64,000 bases of DNA from Trichococcus flocculiformis (GCF_900113645.1 NZ_FOQC01000010.1:1-64000); one strand, 5' to 3'. Positions 35,310-46,390 are shown, counted from the first letter of the stretch. A program made the numbers and translations. Notes: a model not told the origin generated them from the sequence alone.

Positions 35310-35435
35310 TTAAAATATCAACCCTAGCTCAATACCGCCGGCTATGCCGAAGAATAGTAATGCAATACTGACTACGACGGTGGTCCCTATAAAGCTGACC
35401 AATCTATCCTCAAACTCATTTGTAAAGATTTTCAA
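35310..35435 (-). CDS. Small membrane protein starting at TTG
   Basis: A 41-residue frame (from TTG at 35433-35435) with GAGGGG seven bases upstream. Residues 15-41 are hydrophobic (FIGTTVVVSIALLFFGIAGG), giving one membrane span. No ATG is available in frame. Its place between two early genes, filling the gap exactly, supports it as a real small membrane peptide. Confidence 0.5.
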   Translation of the reverse strand: MKIFTNEFEDRLVSFIGTTVVVSIALLFFGIAGGIELGLIF

Positions 35436-35466
35436 TTCCAATCCCCTCTTTCACGCTGGCGGGCGT

Positions 35467-35748
35467 TTATACTTTTCGATTGTCAAAAAACTTGATGATG
35501 TCATTTCGATCGTATCTATAATCATTGTCAGAAAACCGCGTCACCGGAAGGCCTTCCGCTTCCCATTGCTTCACTTTCTCATTACCAACTTTTAAGGCTG
35601 CCTTCAGTTGGCTCTTGTTTGGATAAGGCGGCAGATCGTAATACAAATTTGTCGCTTGTTTCGCCCCCTCAATAATGACGGAGGCGATTGTTTTTCTTAT
35701 TTCGTCTTCCAATTGGCTCGGCAGCTGGATAGGAACATCTACCTGCAT
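35467..35748 (-). CDS. Helix-turn-helix protein, possible excisionase-like factor
   Basis: 93 residues. The C-terminal half (LKAALKVGNEKVKQWEAEGLPVTRFSDNDYRYDRNDIIKFFDNRKV) is a MerR/excisionase-type winged helix with the wing at PVTRFSDNDYRYD. Such proteins are common as the third gene of the lytic operon of Gram-positive phages (DUF771-type). It might bend DNA at the att site or regulate early genes. It follows the antirepressor by three bases. Confidence 0.55.
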   Translation of the reverse strand: MQVDVPIQLPSQLEDEIRKTIASVIIEGAKQATNLYYDLPPYPNKSQLKAALKVGNEKVKQWEAEGLPVTRFSDNDYRYDRNDIIKFFDNRKV

Positions 35749-35751
35749 GGG

Positions 35752-36462
35752 TTAAACCTCCATTTCCATCTGTTCATAGTTTTTAACAAGCATCGACGTC
35801 GCTTTCGAAGGCTCCCAGTCGTCTATGAACTCAATCACTTTTTTGTAATCCTTCTGACGAAGCTGAGTCCTGGTCCGAACTCCGGTTATTTCGGCAATCT
35901 CCTTGTTGATCGCCTTAAATAGCTCCTCTTTTTGCTCCCGGTTCATGCTGTAGGCGCGTTCCTTGCCGATCTGGTACACCTTTCTAGAAATTGATTTTCC
36001 GATGTACGTGTATTCCCCGGGATCCAGTTTCACGTTTTCTTCTAAATGGATAACCCTCGCATCCACCTGGTTTACTTTTTCTTGTGTGTGTTCCGTCGCC
36101 TGGAACATCAATCGAAGCGCATCCATTGGGTCTTTCGGTATTTCATAGAAACCCTTTTTCCTGATCGATGGAAGCACTTCTTCAGTTACCCAATTTTCAA
36201 ATTTTTCGGCTTCCGGCAATTTCGAACGGAAGACCAAGCGATAAACGTCTGACTCTGGAATTAACTTGAATTGCTGAGGGCGACCTAGCGAATCGCTACC
36301 CCATGCCATGAACCCTTTTTTACAATGCTTATTAGTGGCGTCGCTAGTATTCGAGTAGCCAAGGGTCTTCGCTACGTCGTTTGCTACAAAGAATGGTTCT
36401 TCATTGACCAACATTGTTCTAACCTCATTGCTTTCAAAATTAAATATTTGCAATTCGTTCAT
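35752..36462 (-). CDS. Phage antirepressor (BRO-N with ORF6C-like C-terminus)
   Basis: 236 residues. Residues 1-105 are a BRO-N domain (EVRTMLVNEEPFFVANDVAKTLGYSN and FENWVTEEVLPSIRKKGFY). The C-terminal part (about 145-225) resembles an ORF6C domain (GKSISRKVYQIGKERAYSM). Antirepressors of this type relieve CI repression or modify lytic regulation. It follows the Cro-like gene directly and is the second gene from the early promoter. Confidence 0.85.
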   Translation of the reverse strand: MNELQIFNFESNEVRTMLVNEEPFFVANDVAKTLGYSNTSDATNKHCKKGFMAWGSDSLGRPQQFKLIPESDVYRLVFRSKLPEAEKFENWVTEEVLPSIRKKGFYEIPKDPMDALRLMFQATEHTQEKVNQVDARVIHLEENVKLDPGEYTYIGKSISRKVYQIGKERAYSMNREQKEELFKAINKEIAEITGVRTRTQLRQKDYKKVIEFIDDWEPSKATSMLVKNYEQMEMEV

Positions 36463-36693
36463 TTAATTTTCCCCCTTCACTTTGTCACCATTTTGGTGCT
36501 TCCTTGGCAAAAAAATAGAGTCTATGCTTTTGCCCAATAATTTCGACAAAGCGAACATCTCGTCTTGAGTAAATTCGCTTTTACCTTTTTCTTTATTGCG
36601 ATAAGACAATGTTGAAATACCAAGGTGTGCAGCTATTTCTTCTTGGGTCATTTTCAACTTGTCTTTTCTCATCGCATATAACTTCGATTGCAT
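36463..36693 (-). CDS. Cro-like XRE-family regulator
   Basis: 76 residues from the ATG at 36693 (GGGGGTGA upstream). A helix-turn-helix is formed by MTQEEIAAHLGISTLSYRNKEKG. It is the first gene of the early operon, divergent from the CI-like repressor. Its 3' end contains a 13-bp palindrome identical in core to the operator in its own promoter. Confidence 0.85.
   Translation of the reverse strand: MQSKLYAMRKDKLKMTQEEIAAHLGISTLSYRNKEKGKSEFTQDEMFALSKLLGKSIDSIFLPRKHQNGDKVKGEN
36486..36498. promoter_or_regulatory. Operator-like palindrome inside the cro-like gene
   Basis: CACCATTTTGGTG is a perfect palindrome around ATTTT. The same core (CACCATTTTGGTA) lies in the early promoter at 36722-36734, 236 bases away. 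This copy is in the coding region near the end of the Cro-like gene, and could be an auxiliary operator allowing looping or cooperative repression. Confidence 0.5.
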
Positions 36694-36714
36694 GTATCTC
36701 ACCCCCATGAACAA

Positions 36715-36743
36715 AGTTTAGCACCATTTTGGTAACTTGTAAA
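36715..36743 (-). promoter_or_regulatory. Early lytic promoter with embedded operator
   Basis: TTTACA (36738-36743) and TAAACT (36715-36720) are separated by 17 bases on the minus strand. The palindrome CACCATTTTGGTA (36722-36734) sits entirely inside the spacer, so a bound repressor would block RNA polymerase. Confidence 0.7.
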
Positions 36744-36771
36744 TAGAATTTTATCTAAAAAGACAAAAAAG

Positions 36772-36800
36772 TTTCCAAATCGGTGATTTAGTGGTATTCT
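36772..36800 (+). promoter_or_regulatory. Probable repressor (lysogenic) promoter
   Basis: TTTCCA (36772-36777) and TATTCT (36795-36800), spacer 17, precede the CI-like gene on the plus strand. The strength looks moderate. Confidence 0.5.
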
Positions 36801-36834
36801 ATTATCATCTAATGAATACTAAGGTGGTGATGAA

Positions 36835-37470
36835 ATGGAGCTAAATAAATTCATTGGAACAAAAATAAAGAAATTCAGAGAATCAAGAAACATGACCCAG
36901 GATGAGCTTGCAGAGTTATTAGATACTACACGACAGTCTATAAGTAGGTACGAAAATGGAGAGAGGAAGGCCAATCAAGATTTACTGTTTGAACTAGCAT
37001 CAATTTTCAAGGTATCTTTAGACGATTTTTTTCCAGTAAGAAACTTGTACGATCAAACGAATATAATTAAAGTAACACCAGAAAATATGGTCGCAATACC
37101 AGTCATTGGAACAATCGCGTGCGGTGACCCCATACTTGCTGACGAAAACATTATAGGGTATCGATACCACCTGAAGGACAGGTTGCCAAAAGGTCAGACC
37201 TTCTATTTAACAGCAAAAGGAGATAGTATGGAGCCGAAGATTCCGGATGGATCAGATGTATTAATAAGGATGCAAGATGATGTTGAGGATGGTGAAATAG
37301 CCGCTGTTTTAGTCAATGGGGATTCAGAGGCTACTCTTAAGCGTGTAAAAAAACAGGGTGATATCGTGATGTTGGTAGCCGAAAACACCGACTATGCGCC
37401 ATACATCATCACGGAACACAACCCGGCCAGGATATTGGGTAAAGCTGTAGGAGTTAGCTTTTATTTATGA
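36835..37470 (+). CDS. CI-like repressor with LexA/S24 peptidase domain
   Basis: 211 residues. The N-terminal XRE helix-turn-helix (about 7-62: MTQDELAELLDTTRQSISRYENG) is followed by a S24 autoprotease domain. It has the cleavage site AC-GD (IACGDP near residue 98), the catalytic Ser in KGDSMEP and the catalytic Lys in ATLKRVKK. RecA-stimulated self-cleavage is therefore expected, making the prophage SOS-inducible. AAGGTGG precedes the ATG. It is divergent from the Cro-like gene. Confidence 0.9.
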   Translation: MELNKFIGTKIKKFRESRNMTQDELAELLDTTRQSISRYENGERKANQDLLFELASIFKVSLDDFFPVRNLYDQTNIIKVTPENMVAIPVIGTIACGDPILADENIIGYRYHLKDRLPKGQTFYLTAKGDSMEPKIPDGSDVLIRMQDDVEDGEIAAVLVNGDSEATLKRVKKQGDIVMLVAENTDYAPYIITEHNPARILGKAVGVSFYL

Positions 37471-37520
37471 TATTTACCGTTTTAGCGGTTTATATAAAAA
37501 ACTATATTGGAGGAATTATC

Positions 37521-38135
37521 ATGAAGAAATATTTATTGTTGTTTGGTAGCGCGTTGGTATTGGCGGCATGCGGATCACCGAGTGACGTCGAAGTTTCGGA
37601 AGAGGCATCATCAACTGCTGCCGCATCCTCAGAGGCGGCTTCCGCAGTTAGCGAAGAAGTCAGCGCACCTGGTAAAAGAAGCAATCCGGTTGCTGTTGGT
37701 CAATCAGCGACATGGGATGTTATTTATAGTGATGCAGAATCCAACAGAATTGATGGGGTTATAACGGCATCGATCTCAAATGTAGTCAGAGGCGAAGAAG
37801 CTTACAACCAACTGATTGCCGCTAACCCGTATAACGAACCAGCTCCTGAAGGTTTTGAATGGGTAATTTTCGATTTGAAAGCAACTCTGGACGAAGGCAG
37901 CGCTGATGATCCATTTAATACGGTCAATTTATCCATTACTCCGGTTGCATCAGACGGCAGCGAAGTGGCCCAACCTTTCTATGCAACATTTGAAACCGGT
38001 ACTGACTTCGGATTCAAGGATTTATATCAAGGCGGCACCGACGAAGGTAAGAAAGGTTTGATCGTTCCCGTTGGCGATGAAACTTTAGTCGAAATAACTG
38101 ACTGGAATACCAGCGTATTCTTTAAATTAAACTAA
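37521..38135 (+). CDS. Prophage-encoded lipoprotein (moron)
   Basis: 204 residues from the ATG at 37521 (GGAGG upstream). A signal peptide MKKYLLLFGSALVLAAC ends in a lipobox (L-A-A-C). A Ser/Glu/Ala-rich linker and a beta-rich C-terminal domain (about 55-204; VGQSATWDVIYSDAE, VIFDLKATLDEG) follow, resembling DUF4352/Ig-like surface lipoproteins. It sits between repressor and integrase and would be expressed in the lysogen. Lipoproteins at this position in Streptococcus and Lactococcus phages can exclude superinfecting phages; that role is possible here but not shown. Confidence 0.75.
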   Translation: MKKYLLLFGSALVLAACGSPSDVEVSEEASSTAAASSEAASAVSEEVSAPGKRSNPVAVGQSATWDVIYSDAESNRIDGVITASISNVVRGEEAYNQLIAANPYNEPAPEGFEWVIFDLKATLDEGSADDPFNTVNLSITPVASDGSEVAQPFYATFETGTDFGFKDLYQGGTDEGKKGLIVPVGDETLVEITDWNTSVFFKLN

Positions 38136-38142
38136 ACAAAAA

Positions 38143-38180
38143 AAACACCACTCTCCCCAACCAAGACGAAAGTGGTGTTT
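38143..38180. terminator. Terminator between lipoprotein and integrase genes
   Basis: AAACACCACT and AGTGGTGTTT form a perfect 10-bp stem with an 18-base loop. A-rich DNA on the left gives a U tract on the minus strand; the plus-strand tract is short. It can stop transcription of the lipoprotein gene, probably in both directions. Confidence 0.7.
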
Positions 38181-38295
38181 GCCATAAAATAGCCTTATTT
38201 AAAGGTCTATTTGTATATAATCATTTTAACATATTTGAGAACCTACTGATAGTTCTTTCGCGCTGGCGGGCAAGAGAGGTGTGGAGGTTTTTAAA

Positions 38296-39444
38296 TTGAT
38301 AAAGGAATATAAAAAGAAAGATGGCTCAAAAGCATACTTAGTCCAAGTGTATTTGGGCATCGATCCCGTTACCGGGCAGAAAAAAAGCACGACAAGAAGA
38401 GGTTTAGCAACGAAGAAAGAAGCGGAAGTGATGGAAGCCAGGCTAAAGGTAAGCTCGGCGGACGGCACACATACTACTCAAAAAAAACGACGTTACCGTT
38501 TCAGCGAAATTTATGAATTGTGGTTACAACAGCATGAGCGCGAAGTGAAGTCCGGATCATACGGCACGACAAAGCGCTATGCTGAGTTGCATGTTCTCCC
38601 CTATTTCGAGAATCTGTTTATCGAAAAAATCGACATTGCTTTTTGCCAAAAGATCCTGAATAAATGGACAGATCACTTCAAAAGTGCAAAGTATCCGAAA
38701 CGAATTGTATCCGAAACGTTGAACTATGCTTTACTGATGGGGATCATAGACACGAACCCGATGAAGCTGCTGAAGCTTCCGCGACAAAAAAAGGAACAAC
38801 CTATGCAGCAGGAGAATTACCTGGATTCGGATGAACTGAAATATTTCCTGGAGTGCTGCGAGGATTACGGCAATGAGAAATTCACAACCTTCTTCCGGCT
38901 CCTGGCATTTACTGGATGCAGACGCGGCGAAGCGTTGGCGCTGACCTGGAATGATATTAATTTCAAGTCAAAAAGAATCACCATTTCAAAAACGCAAACC
39001 GTCAACGAAGACGGCATTGCGATCGTTTCGACTCCCAAAACGTTCGAATCGTATCGGGAAATATCCATTGATAATAAAACAGCTGACATGCTCATGGCTT
39101 GGCGATCGGCCCAAAGGAAGCTGTACTTCAAACGCGGGATCAATACCAGTTCAAAAGAGCAACTTGTTTTCACTACCTACCCGGAAAACAAATTATACAA
39201 TGGTCCGACAGTGAATGACTGGCTGAACACGATTGAACGTAAGTACAAACTGAAGCACATCACCATTCACGGCTTCCGGCACACACACTGCTCGCTCTTG
39301 TTCGAAGCCGGCACCCCGATTCAGGTTGTCAAAGAGAGGCTTGGCCACAGCAACATTAACACGACGATGAACATCTATACACACGTAACCAAAAAAGCGG
39401 AAGATAATGCTGCCGAAAAGTTCGCGGAACGCTTCAATTTTTGA
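38296..39444 (+). CDS. int: Phage integrase (tyrosine recombinase with arm-binding N-terminus)
   Basis: 382 residues from a TTG at 38296, chosen because GGAGG lies eight bases upstream; a GTG at 38281 is the alternative. Residues 1-60 form the AP2-like arm-binding domain (KDGSKAYLVQVYLGIDPVTGQ), 65-165 the core-binding domain, and the rest the catalytic domain. The latter has R209 (TGCRRGEAL), H325 and R328 (HGFRHTH), H351 (LGHSN) and Y361. It lies at the prophage edge, with paired repeats and the sufB core just downstream. It is the enzyme expected to have made this insertion. Confidence 0.92.
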   Translation: MIKEYKKKDGSKAYLVQVYLGIDPVTGQKKSTTRRGLATKKEAEVMEARLKVSSADGTHTTQKKRRYRFSEIYELWLQQHEREVKSGSYGTTKRYAELHVLPYFENLFIEKIDIAFCQKILNKWTDHFKSAKYPKRIVSETLNYALLMGIIDTNPMKLLKLPRQKKEQPMQQENYLDSDELKYFLECCEDYGNEKFTTFFRLLAFTGCRRGEALALTWNDINFKSKRITISKTQTVNEDGIAIVSTPKTFESYREISIDNKTADMLMAWRSAQRKLYFKRGINTSSKEQLVFTTYPENKLYNGPTVNDWLNTIERKYKLKHITIHGFRHTHCSLLFEAGTPIQVVKERLGHSNINTTMNIYTHVTKKAEDNAAEKFAERFNF

Positions 39445-39452
39445 TTCTCAAA

Positions 39453-39479
39453 CAAATGGAATTCAAAATGGAATTCACT
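39453..39479 (+). repeat. Right pair of probable integrase arm-type sites
   Basis: A 27-base block identical to 4493-4519 except for one base, made of two tandem 12-mers of the form AAATGGAATTCA. It begins nine bases after the integrase stop and about 80 bases inside the right core, mirroring the left end. Confidence 0.6.
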
Positions 39480-39489
39480 GCACCATTTC

Positions 39490-39538
39490 AGAAAAAACAA
39501 AAAAGCTAGAAACAGCTATGCACAGCCGTTTCTAGCTT
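39490..39538 (-). terminator. Phage-supplied terminator now serving sufB
   Basis: On the minus strand AAGCTAGAAAC-GGCT and AGCT-GTTTCTAGCTT form a 15-bp stem with a short loop, followed by TTTTTTG. It starts just after the sufB stop codon but lies inside the prophage boundary, so it came with the phage. A structurally equivalent host copy is at 4315-4360. Confidence 0.75.
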
Positions 39539-39550
39539 ATAATTTACGTT

Positions 39551-40941
39551 TTATCCTACAGACCCTTCCATCTCATACGCAATCAGTCTGTTCAACTCGA
39601 CTGCATACTCCATCGGAAGTTCTTTGGTGAATGGCTCGACGAAGCCCATGACGATCATTTCGGTCGCTTGGGACTCGCTGAGGCCACGGCTCATCAGGTA
39701 ATACAGTTGCTCTTCGGAGATTTTGGAAACTTTCGCTTCGTGCTCCAGGGAGACTCTGCCGTTGTGGATTTCGTTGAACGGAATCGTGTCGGAAGTGGAG
39801 ATGTCGTCCATGATGATCGTGTCGCATTCGATATGCGAGATCGATCCTTCCGATTTCTTGCCGAACTTCACTTGTCCGCGGTAGTTCACTGCCCCGCCAT
39901 CTTTGGCGATCGACTTGGAGACGATCGAGCTGGACGTGTTCGGCGCGTTGTGGATCATTTTCGCGCCGGTATCCTGCAGTTGGCCTTTGCCTGCGAATGC
40001 TACGGAAAGCATCGTCCCTTTGGCGCCACGGCCGTTCAGGAAGATACTTGGGTATTTCATGGTCACTTTGGCACCCAAGTTGCCATCGATCCATTCCATT
40101 GTCGCATTTTCCAGGGCTACTGCACGTTTCGTAACCAAGTTGTAGACGTTTCCGGACCAGTTTTGGATGGTCGTGTAGCGGCAGTAAGCATCCTTCTTCA
40201 CGATGATTTCAACAACTGCGGCATGCAGACTGTCGGCCGAATAAGTCGGAGCGGTACAACCTTCAACATAGTGGACGCTGGCGCCTTCGTCGACGACGAT
40301 CAACGTGCGTTCGAATTGGCCGGAGCCTTCGTTGTTGATACGGAAGTAAGTCTGTAACGGCACATCGCATTTGACACCTTTCGGCACATAGATGAACGTA
40401 CCTCCGGACCAAACGGCCGAATTCAAGGCTGCTTGGAAATTATCTGTCGGCGGTACAACAGTGGCGAAATGTTCCTTGAAAATTTCCGGATATTCCTTCA
40501 GGGCCGTATCCGTATCGGTGAAGATGATGCCCAATTTCTCGAACTCGTCCTTCATGTTGTGGTAGACGGCTTCCGACTCGTACTGGACCGTTACGCCGGC
40601 CAAGTATGCACGTTCGGCTTCAGGAATCCCTATTTTTTTGAAGGTTTCCTTGATTTCGTCCGGCACATCATCCCAAGTCCGGGCAACTTTATCGGTGGCT
40701 TTCTGGAAATAGGTGATGTCATCGAATTGGAGAGTGGATAGATCCGGCCCCCATTTCGGCAACCCTGCTTTTCTGTAGGCTTCCAATGATTTCAGACGGA
40801 AATCCAGCATCCATTCCGGTTCATCCTTTGATGCGGATACTTCCCGGACGATTTCTTCCGTCAGTCCTTTACCGGTGGAATAGATGATTTTTGCGTCGTC
40901 ATGAAAGCCAAATTTATAATCGTCAACTACTGGTACTTCAC

Positions 40942-40945
<4 letters not shown>
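39551..40945 (-). CDS. sufB: Fe-S cluster scaffold protein SufB
   Basis: 464 residues, full length for SufB. SufB forms the SufBC2D scaffold on which Fe-S clusters are built from sulfur delivered by SufS/SufU. Conserved stretches include [21 protein letters not shown] and [13 protein letters not shown], and the C-terminal third has many conserved beta strands and SRGLSE. The last codons (from the core at 39561-39571 on) come from the integrated phage but encode the same C-terminus EMEGSVG. Its start overlaps sufU by four bases. Last gene of the suf operon. Confidence 0.95.
39561..39577. other. attR core of the prophage within sufB
   Basis: Matches 4382-4398 at 16 of 17 positions, the first 11 bases being identical. 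It lies in the last codons of sufB. Crossover within the 11-base block explains the synonymous differences on each side. Confidence 0.65.
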
Positions 40946-43938
<2,993 letters not shown>

Positions 43939-43949
43939 GTGACGTCCTC

Positions 43950-44723
43950 CTATTCTTCATCCAATTGGATATCTAGACCTAATTCGTCGCGGATGCCGCG
44001 GTAGCCTTCCGCTTCCAGACGTTTCGCCAAGCTGGCGTCGCCGGATTTCACGATGCGGCCGTCCATCATGACATGGACGAATGTAGGGTGTACATAATTC
44101 AAGAGACGTTGGTAGTGGGTGATGATCAGGACGCCGAAGTCAGGACCGGACATCAGATTGACGCCTTTGGAAACGACTTTCAGAGCATCGATATCCAAAC
44201 CGGAGTCGATTTCGTCAAGGATCGCGAATTTCGGTTCGATCATCATCAATTGCAGGATTTCGTTGCGTTTCTTTTCTCCACCTGAAAAGCCTTCGTTCAA
44301 ATAGCGTTCGGCCATTTCTTCCGGCATATTCAGGATTTCCATTTTTTCATCCAATTTCTTGATGAAGTTCATGACCGAAATTTTGTCGTCTTCCGGGCGG
44401 CGGGCATTGATGGCTGCGCGCATGAATTCAGCGTTTGTGATGCCGGCGATTTCGCTCGGATATTGCATCGCCAGGAACAGGCCTGCGCGTGCGCGTTCGT
44501 CGACTTCCATTTCCGTCACATCTTCGCCGTCCAAGAGAACTTGGCCTTTTGTGATTGTGTAGCTCGGATGACCCATGATTGCTTGTGACAAAGTCGATTT
44601 ACCTGTACCGTTCGGCCCCATGATGGCGTGGATTTCACCGGTGTTCATCACCAGGTTGACGCCCTTCAAAATTTGTTTATCCTCAATGGAGACATGCAGA
44701 TCTATTATTTCTAAAGTAGACAT
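43950..44723 (-). CDS. sufC: Fe-S assembly ATPase SufC
   Basis: 257 residues, ABC-type ATPase. Walker A GPNGTGKST (near 36-44), signature FSGGEKKR (near 146-153) and Walker B FAILDEIDSG are present. It provides the ATPase activity of the SufBCD scaffold. First gene of the suf operon, with the promoter about 60 bases upstream. Confidence 0.96.
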   Translation of the reverse strand: MSTLEIIDLHVSIEDKQILKGVNLVMNTGEIHAIMGPNGTGKSTLSQAIMGHPSYTITKGQVLLDGEDVTEMEVDERARAGLFLAMQYPSEIAGITNAEFMRAAINARRPEDDKISVMNFIKKLDEKMEILNMPEEMAERYLNEGFSGGEKKRNEILQLMMIEPKFAILDEIDSGLDIDALKVVSKGVNLMSGPDFGVLIITHYQRLLNYVHPTFVHVMMDGRIVKSGDASLAKRLEAEGYRGIRDELGLDIQLDEE

Positions 44724-44782
44724 AAATTAACTCCTCACAATCTATATATTTTAATCGAACCTTCATTATTGACACTACAACT

Positions 44783-44811
44783 ATTTTAACCCAATTGAAA
44801 ACCTTTCGCAA
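44783..44811 (-). promoter_or_regulatory. Promoter of the suf operon
   Basis: TTGCGA (44806-44811) and TAAAAT (44783-44788) with a 17-base spacer on the minus strand, followed by GAGGAG before sufC. The remainder of 44724-44978 is AT-rich and also carries the divergent promoter for the C26 peptidase, which I could not place with confidence. Confidence 0.65.
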
Positions 44812-44978
44812 TGGAATCATTATGAAAACCCCATTAATCAACGATACTTCTTTTCAATTTATAATCATTATAAACTATCGACCGATTTTGTCCACTCATA
44901 AGAACGATTCTTTCCCATATTCCCGATTATGATGTAAAATGATGAAAATCAGCCAAGAAAGAAAGGAAGACATCATAT

Positions 44979-45704
44979 ATGAGACCATTGATAGGTATCA
45001 CCGGCAACCAATTACTGGAGGCTGTCCCTGCTTTCTCAGGAATTTCCGTCGCCTACACACCCATCGGATTCGTGAAAGGCGTACAGGCCGCAGGAGGTAA
45101 TCCTTTGATCATTCCCATCGGCGCCCCCGAAACGGCAGCCGACTATATCGCTAAAATCGACGGACTGCTGCTGACTGGGGGACAAGATGTTTCGCCAAAT
45201 TTTTACGGCGAAGAACCGAGCCTGCACATCGGCGCGACCTTCCCTTTGCGCGACGACTTCGAAATGGCGCTCGTGGAGGAAGCTTTGAAACAGAAAAAAC
45301 CGATCCTGGCCGTCTGCCGCGGCTTGCAGATCCTGAACGTTCAGATGGGCGGCAGCCTATATCAGGACCTTGCGCATGAATATCCGGATATGCGCATCCA
45401 GCATGTACAAAAGACCGACTTCAAATATGCGACCCACTCCGTCATCGTGATGGAAGGCAGCCACCTCCACGAACTGGTCGGTGAAAAACTGTCGGTGAAT
45501 TCCTTCCACCATCAAGCGTTGAAAGTTGTTGCCAAAGGTTTGCAGCCGGTCGGATACAGCCCTGATGGTCTTGTTGAAGCCGTTGAAGCGACTGATCCGG
45601 AACAAAGCATCCTCGCCATCCAATGGCACCCGGAGACGATGATACCGGAAGCTAAAAGCATGCGTCTGTTCTTTGAGGATCTGGTCGCGCGGGCTGCGCG
45701 CTAG
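44979..45704 (+). CDS. Class I glutamine amidotransferase-like peptidase C26 (gamma-Glu-GABA hydrolase family)
   Basis: 241 residues. Catalytic triad: nucleophile C113 in AVCRGLQ and the His-Glu pair in QWHPET near residue 217. LLTGGQDVSPNFYGEEP is typical of the PuuD-like branch. It would hydrolyse gamma-glutamyl amides such as gamma-glutamyl-GABA, but the true substrate is not clear from sequence or neighbours. AAAGGAAG precedes the start. It is a single-gene unit, divergent from suf and followed by a repeat cluster. Confidence 0.85.
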   Translation: MRPLIGITGNQLLEAVPAFSGISVAYTPIGFVKGVQAAGGNPLIIPIGAPETAADYIAKIDGLLLTGGQDVSPNFYGEEPSLHIGATFPLRDDFEMALVEEALKQKKPILAVCRGLQILNVQMGGSLYQDLAHEYPDMRIQHVQKTDFKYATHSVIVMEGSHLHELVGEKLSVNSFHHQALKVVAKGLQPVGYSPDGLVEAVEATDPEQSILAIQWHPETMIPEAKSMRLFFEDLVARAAR

Positions 45705-45955
45705 GAGGATTTCGGTTTTCGGATTCGGGTCTCGGGTTTCTGGTCTCGGGTTTCGGGTCACCAGCTCCGGCGAGAGAACCTTGGCCGGAGTTGGTGGCGG
45801 AATAGTTTCGCGTCCTCCGGTGAGGAAACGTTCGCCGGAGGATCGCACAGGATAATCCGTTTTCCTCCGGCTAAATCCCTCTCACAGGAGAAAAGAACAG
45901 TTCCTGGCCGGCTCCTCCGGCCGACCCGGCCTTCGCCGGAACACAATTAAAAATC
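45705..45955. repeat. Intergenic cluster of CTCCGG...CCGGAG hairpins
   Basis: About 250 GC-rich bases starting with a repeated TCGGGTTTCGGG-type stretch, then several units bounded by CTCCGG and CCGGAG. The clearest is 45813-45842 (TCCTCCGG ... CCGGAGGA). No gene is supported here. The same motif family occurs at 49191-49757, 53440-53625 and 57480-57660. Confidence 0.65.
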
Positions 45956-45998
45956 AAAAAGGCAAGCACTCGGACACGATGTCCGCATGCTTGCCTTT
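45956..45998. terminator. Bidirectional terminator between peptidase C26 and gcvH
   Basis: AAAAGGCAAGCA and TGCTTGCCTTTT form a 12-bp stem with an 18-base partly self-complementary loop (CGGACA ... TGTCCG). U tracts exist in both directions. Confidence 0.8.
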
Positions 45999-46016
45999 TC
46001 ATCTTTTCACATTCTT

Positions 46017-46373
46017 CTAAAGTCCGGATTCATTCTGCAAAGCTACGAAGTCTTCAGTAGATACGTCCGTCAGCTCGACGATCCAGTTCATTGCTGCATC
46101 TGTGCTGTTCAGGTTCTCCGGATTGTTTTCCAATGCTTCGTTGACTGCCGTAACCGTACCGGCCAATGGAGAGGCCAAGTCGGTCATCGCTTTAGCGGCT
46201 TCGACACCGATCAGCGTGTCGGTCGTTTTGATTGCGCCCGTTTCAGGAAGATCGATGAAGCTGACTTCGCCCAGATCGTCCTGGCCTTTTTCGGATAGGC
46301 CGACGATGTATTTGTCCGCTTCCTTTTTGATCCAGAAGCCGTTTTCACTGTATTTCACTGTATTTTCAGTCAT
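46017..46373 (-). CDS. gcvH: Glycine cleavage H-like lipoyl carrier protein
   Basis: 118 residues. GVEAAKAMTDLASPLAG is the lipoyl motif with the Lys expected to carry lipoate. No gcvT or gcvP gene is nearby. In Firmicutes lone GcvH proteins can serve as lipoate relay or as a carrier in other redox-linked systems. It is the third gene of an operon with a cell-division/elongation SEDS protein and an ArsC-like protein. Confidence 0.85.
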   Translation of the reverse strand: MTENTVKYSENGFWIKKEADKYIVGLSEKGQDDLGEVSFIDLPETGAIKTTDTLIGVEAAKAMTDLASPLAGTVTAVNEALENNPENLNSTDAAMNWIVELTDVSTEDFVALQNESGL

Positions 46374-46390
46374 GTTTTTCCCTCCTTCGC

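Larger units (their letters stand above)
4382..39571. mobile_element. Prophage (siphovirus type, about 35 kb) integrated in the 3' end of sufB
   Basis: All modules of a temperate long-tailed phage are present: lysis, tail tip, tape measure, tail tube, connector, capsid, scaffold, portal, large terminase, late regulator, replication genes, Cro/CI-like switch, lipoprotein and integrase. Late and early genes are on the minus strand; repressor, lipoprotein and integrase are on the plus strand. No frameshifted or interrupted phage gene was seen, so it may still be inducible. A separate small terminase subunit was not recognised. The ends are defined by the sufB-derived core repeats, with paired integrase-arm-like repeats just inside each end. 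Confidence 0.9.

Noticed and set aside
4493-39479. 27-base direct repeat as the att crossover core
   Set aside because: It has an internal tandem structure and lies inside the duplicated sufB ends, so it fits arm-type sites better. Only the sufB-derived copies explain the two terminators and gene ends.
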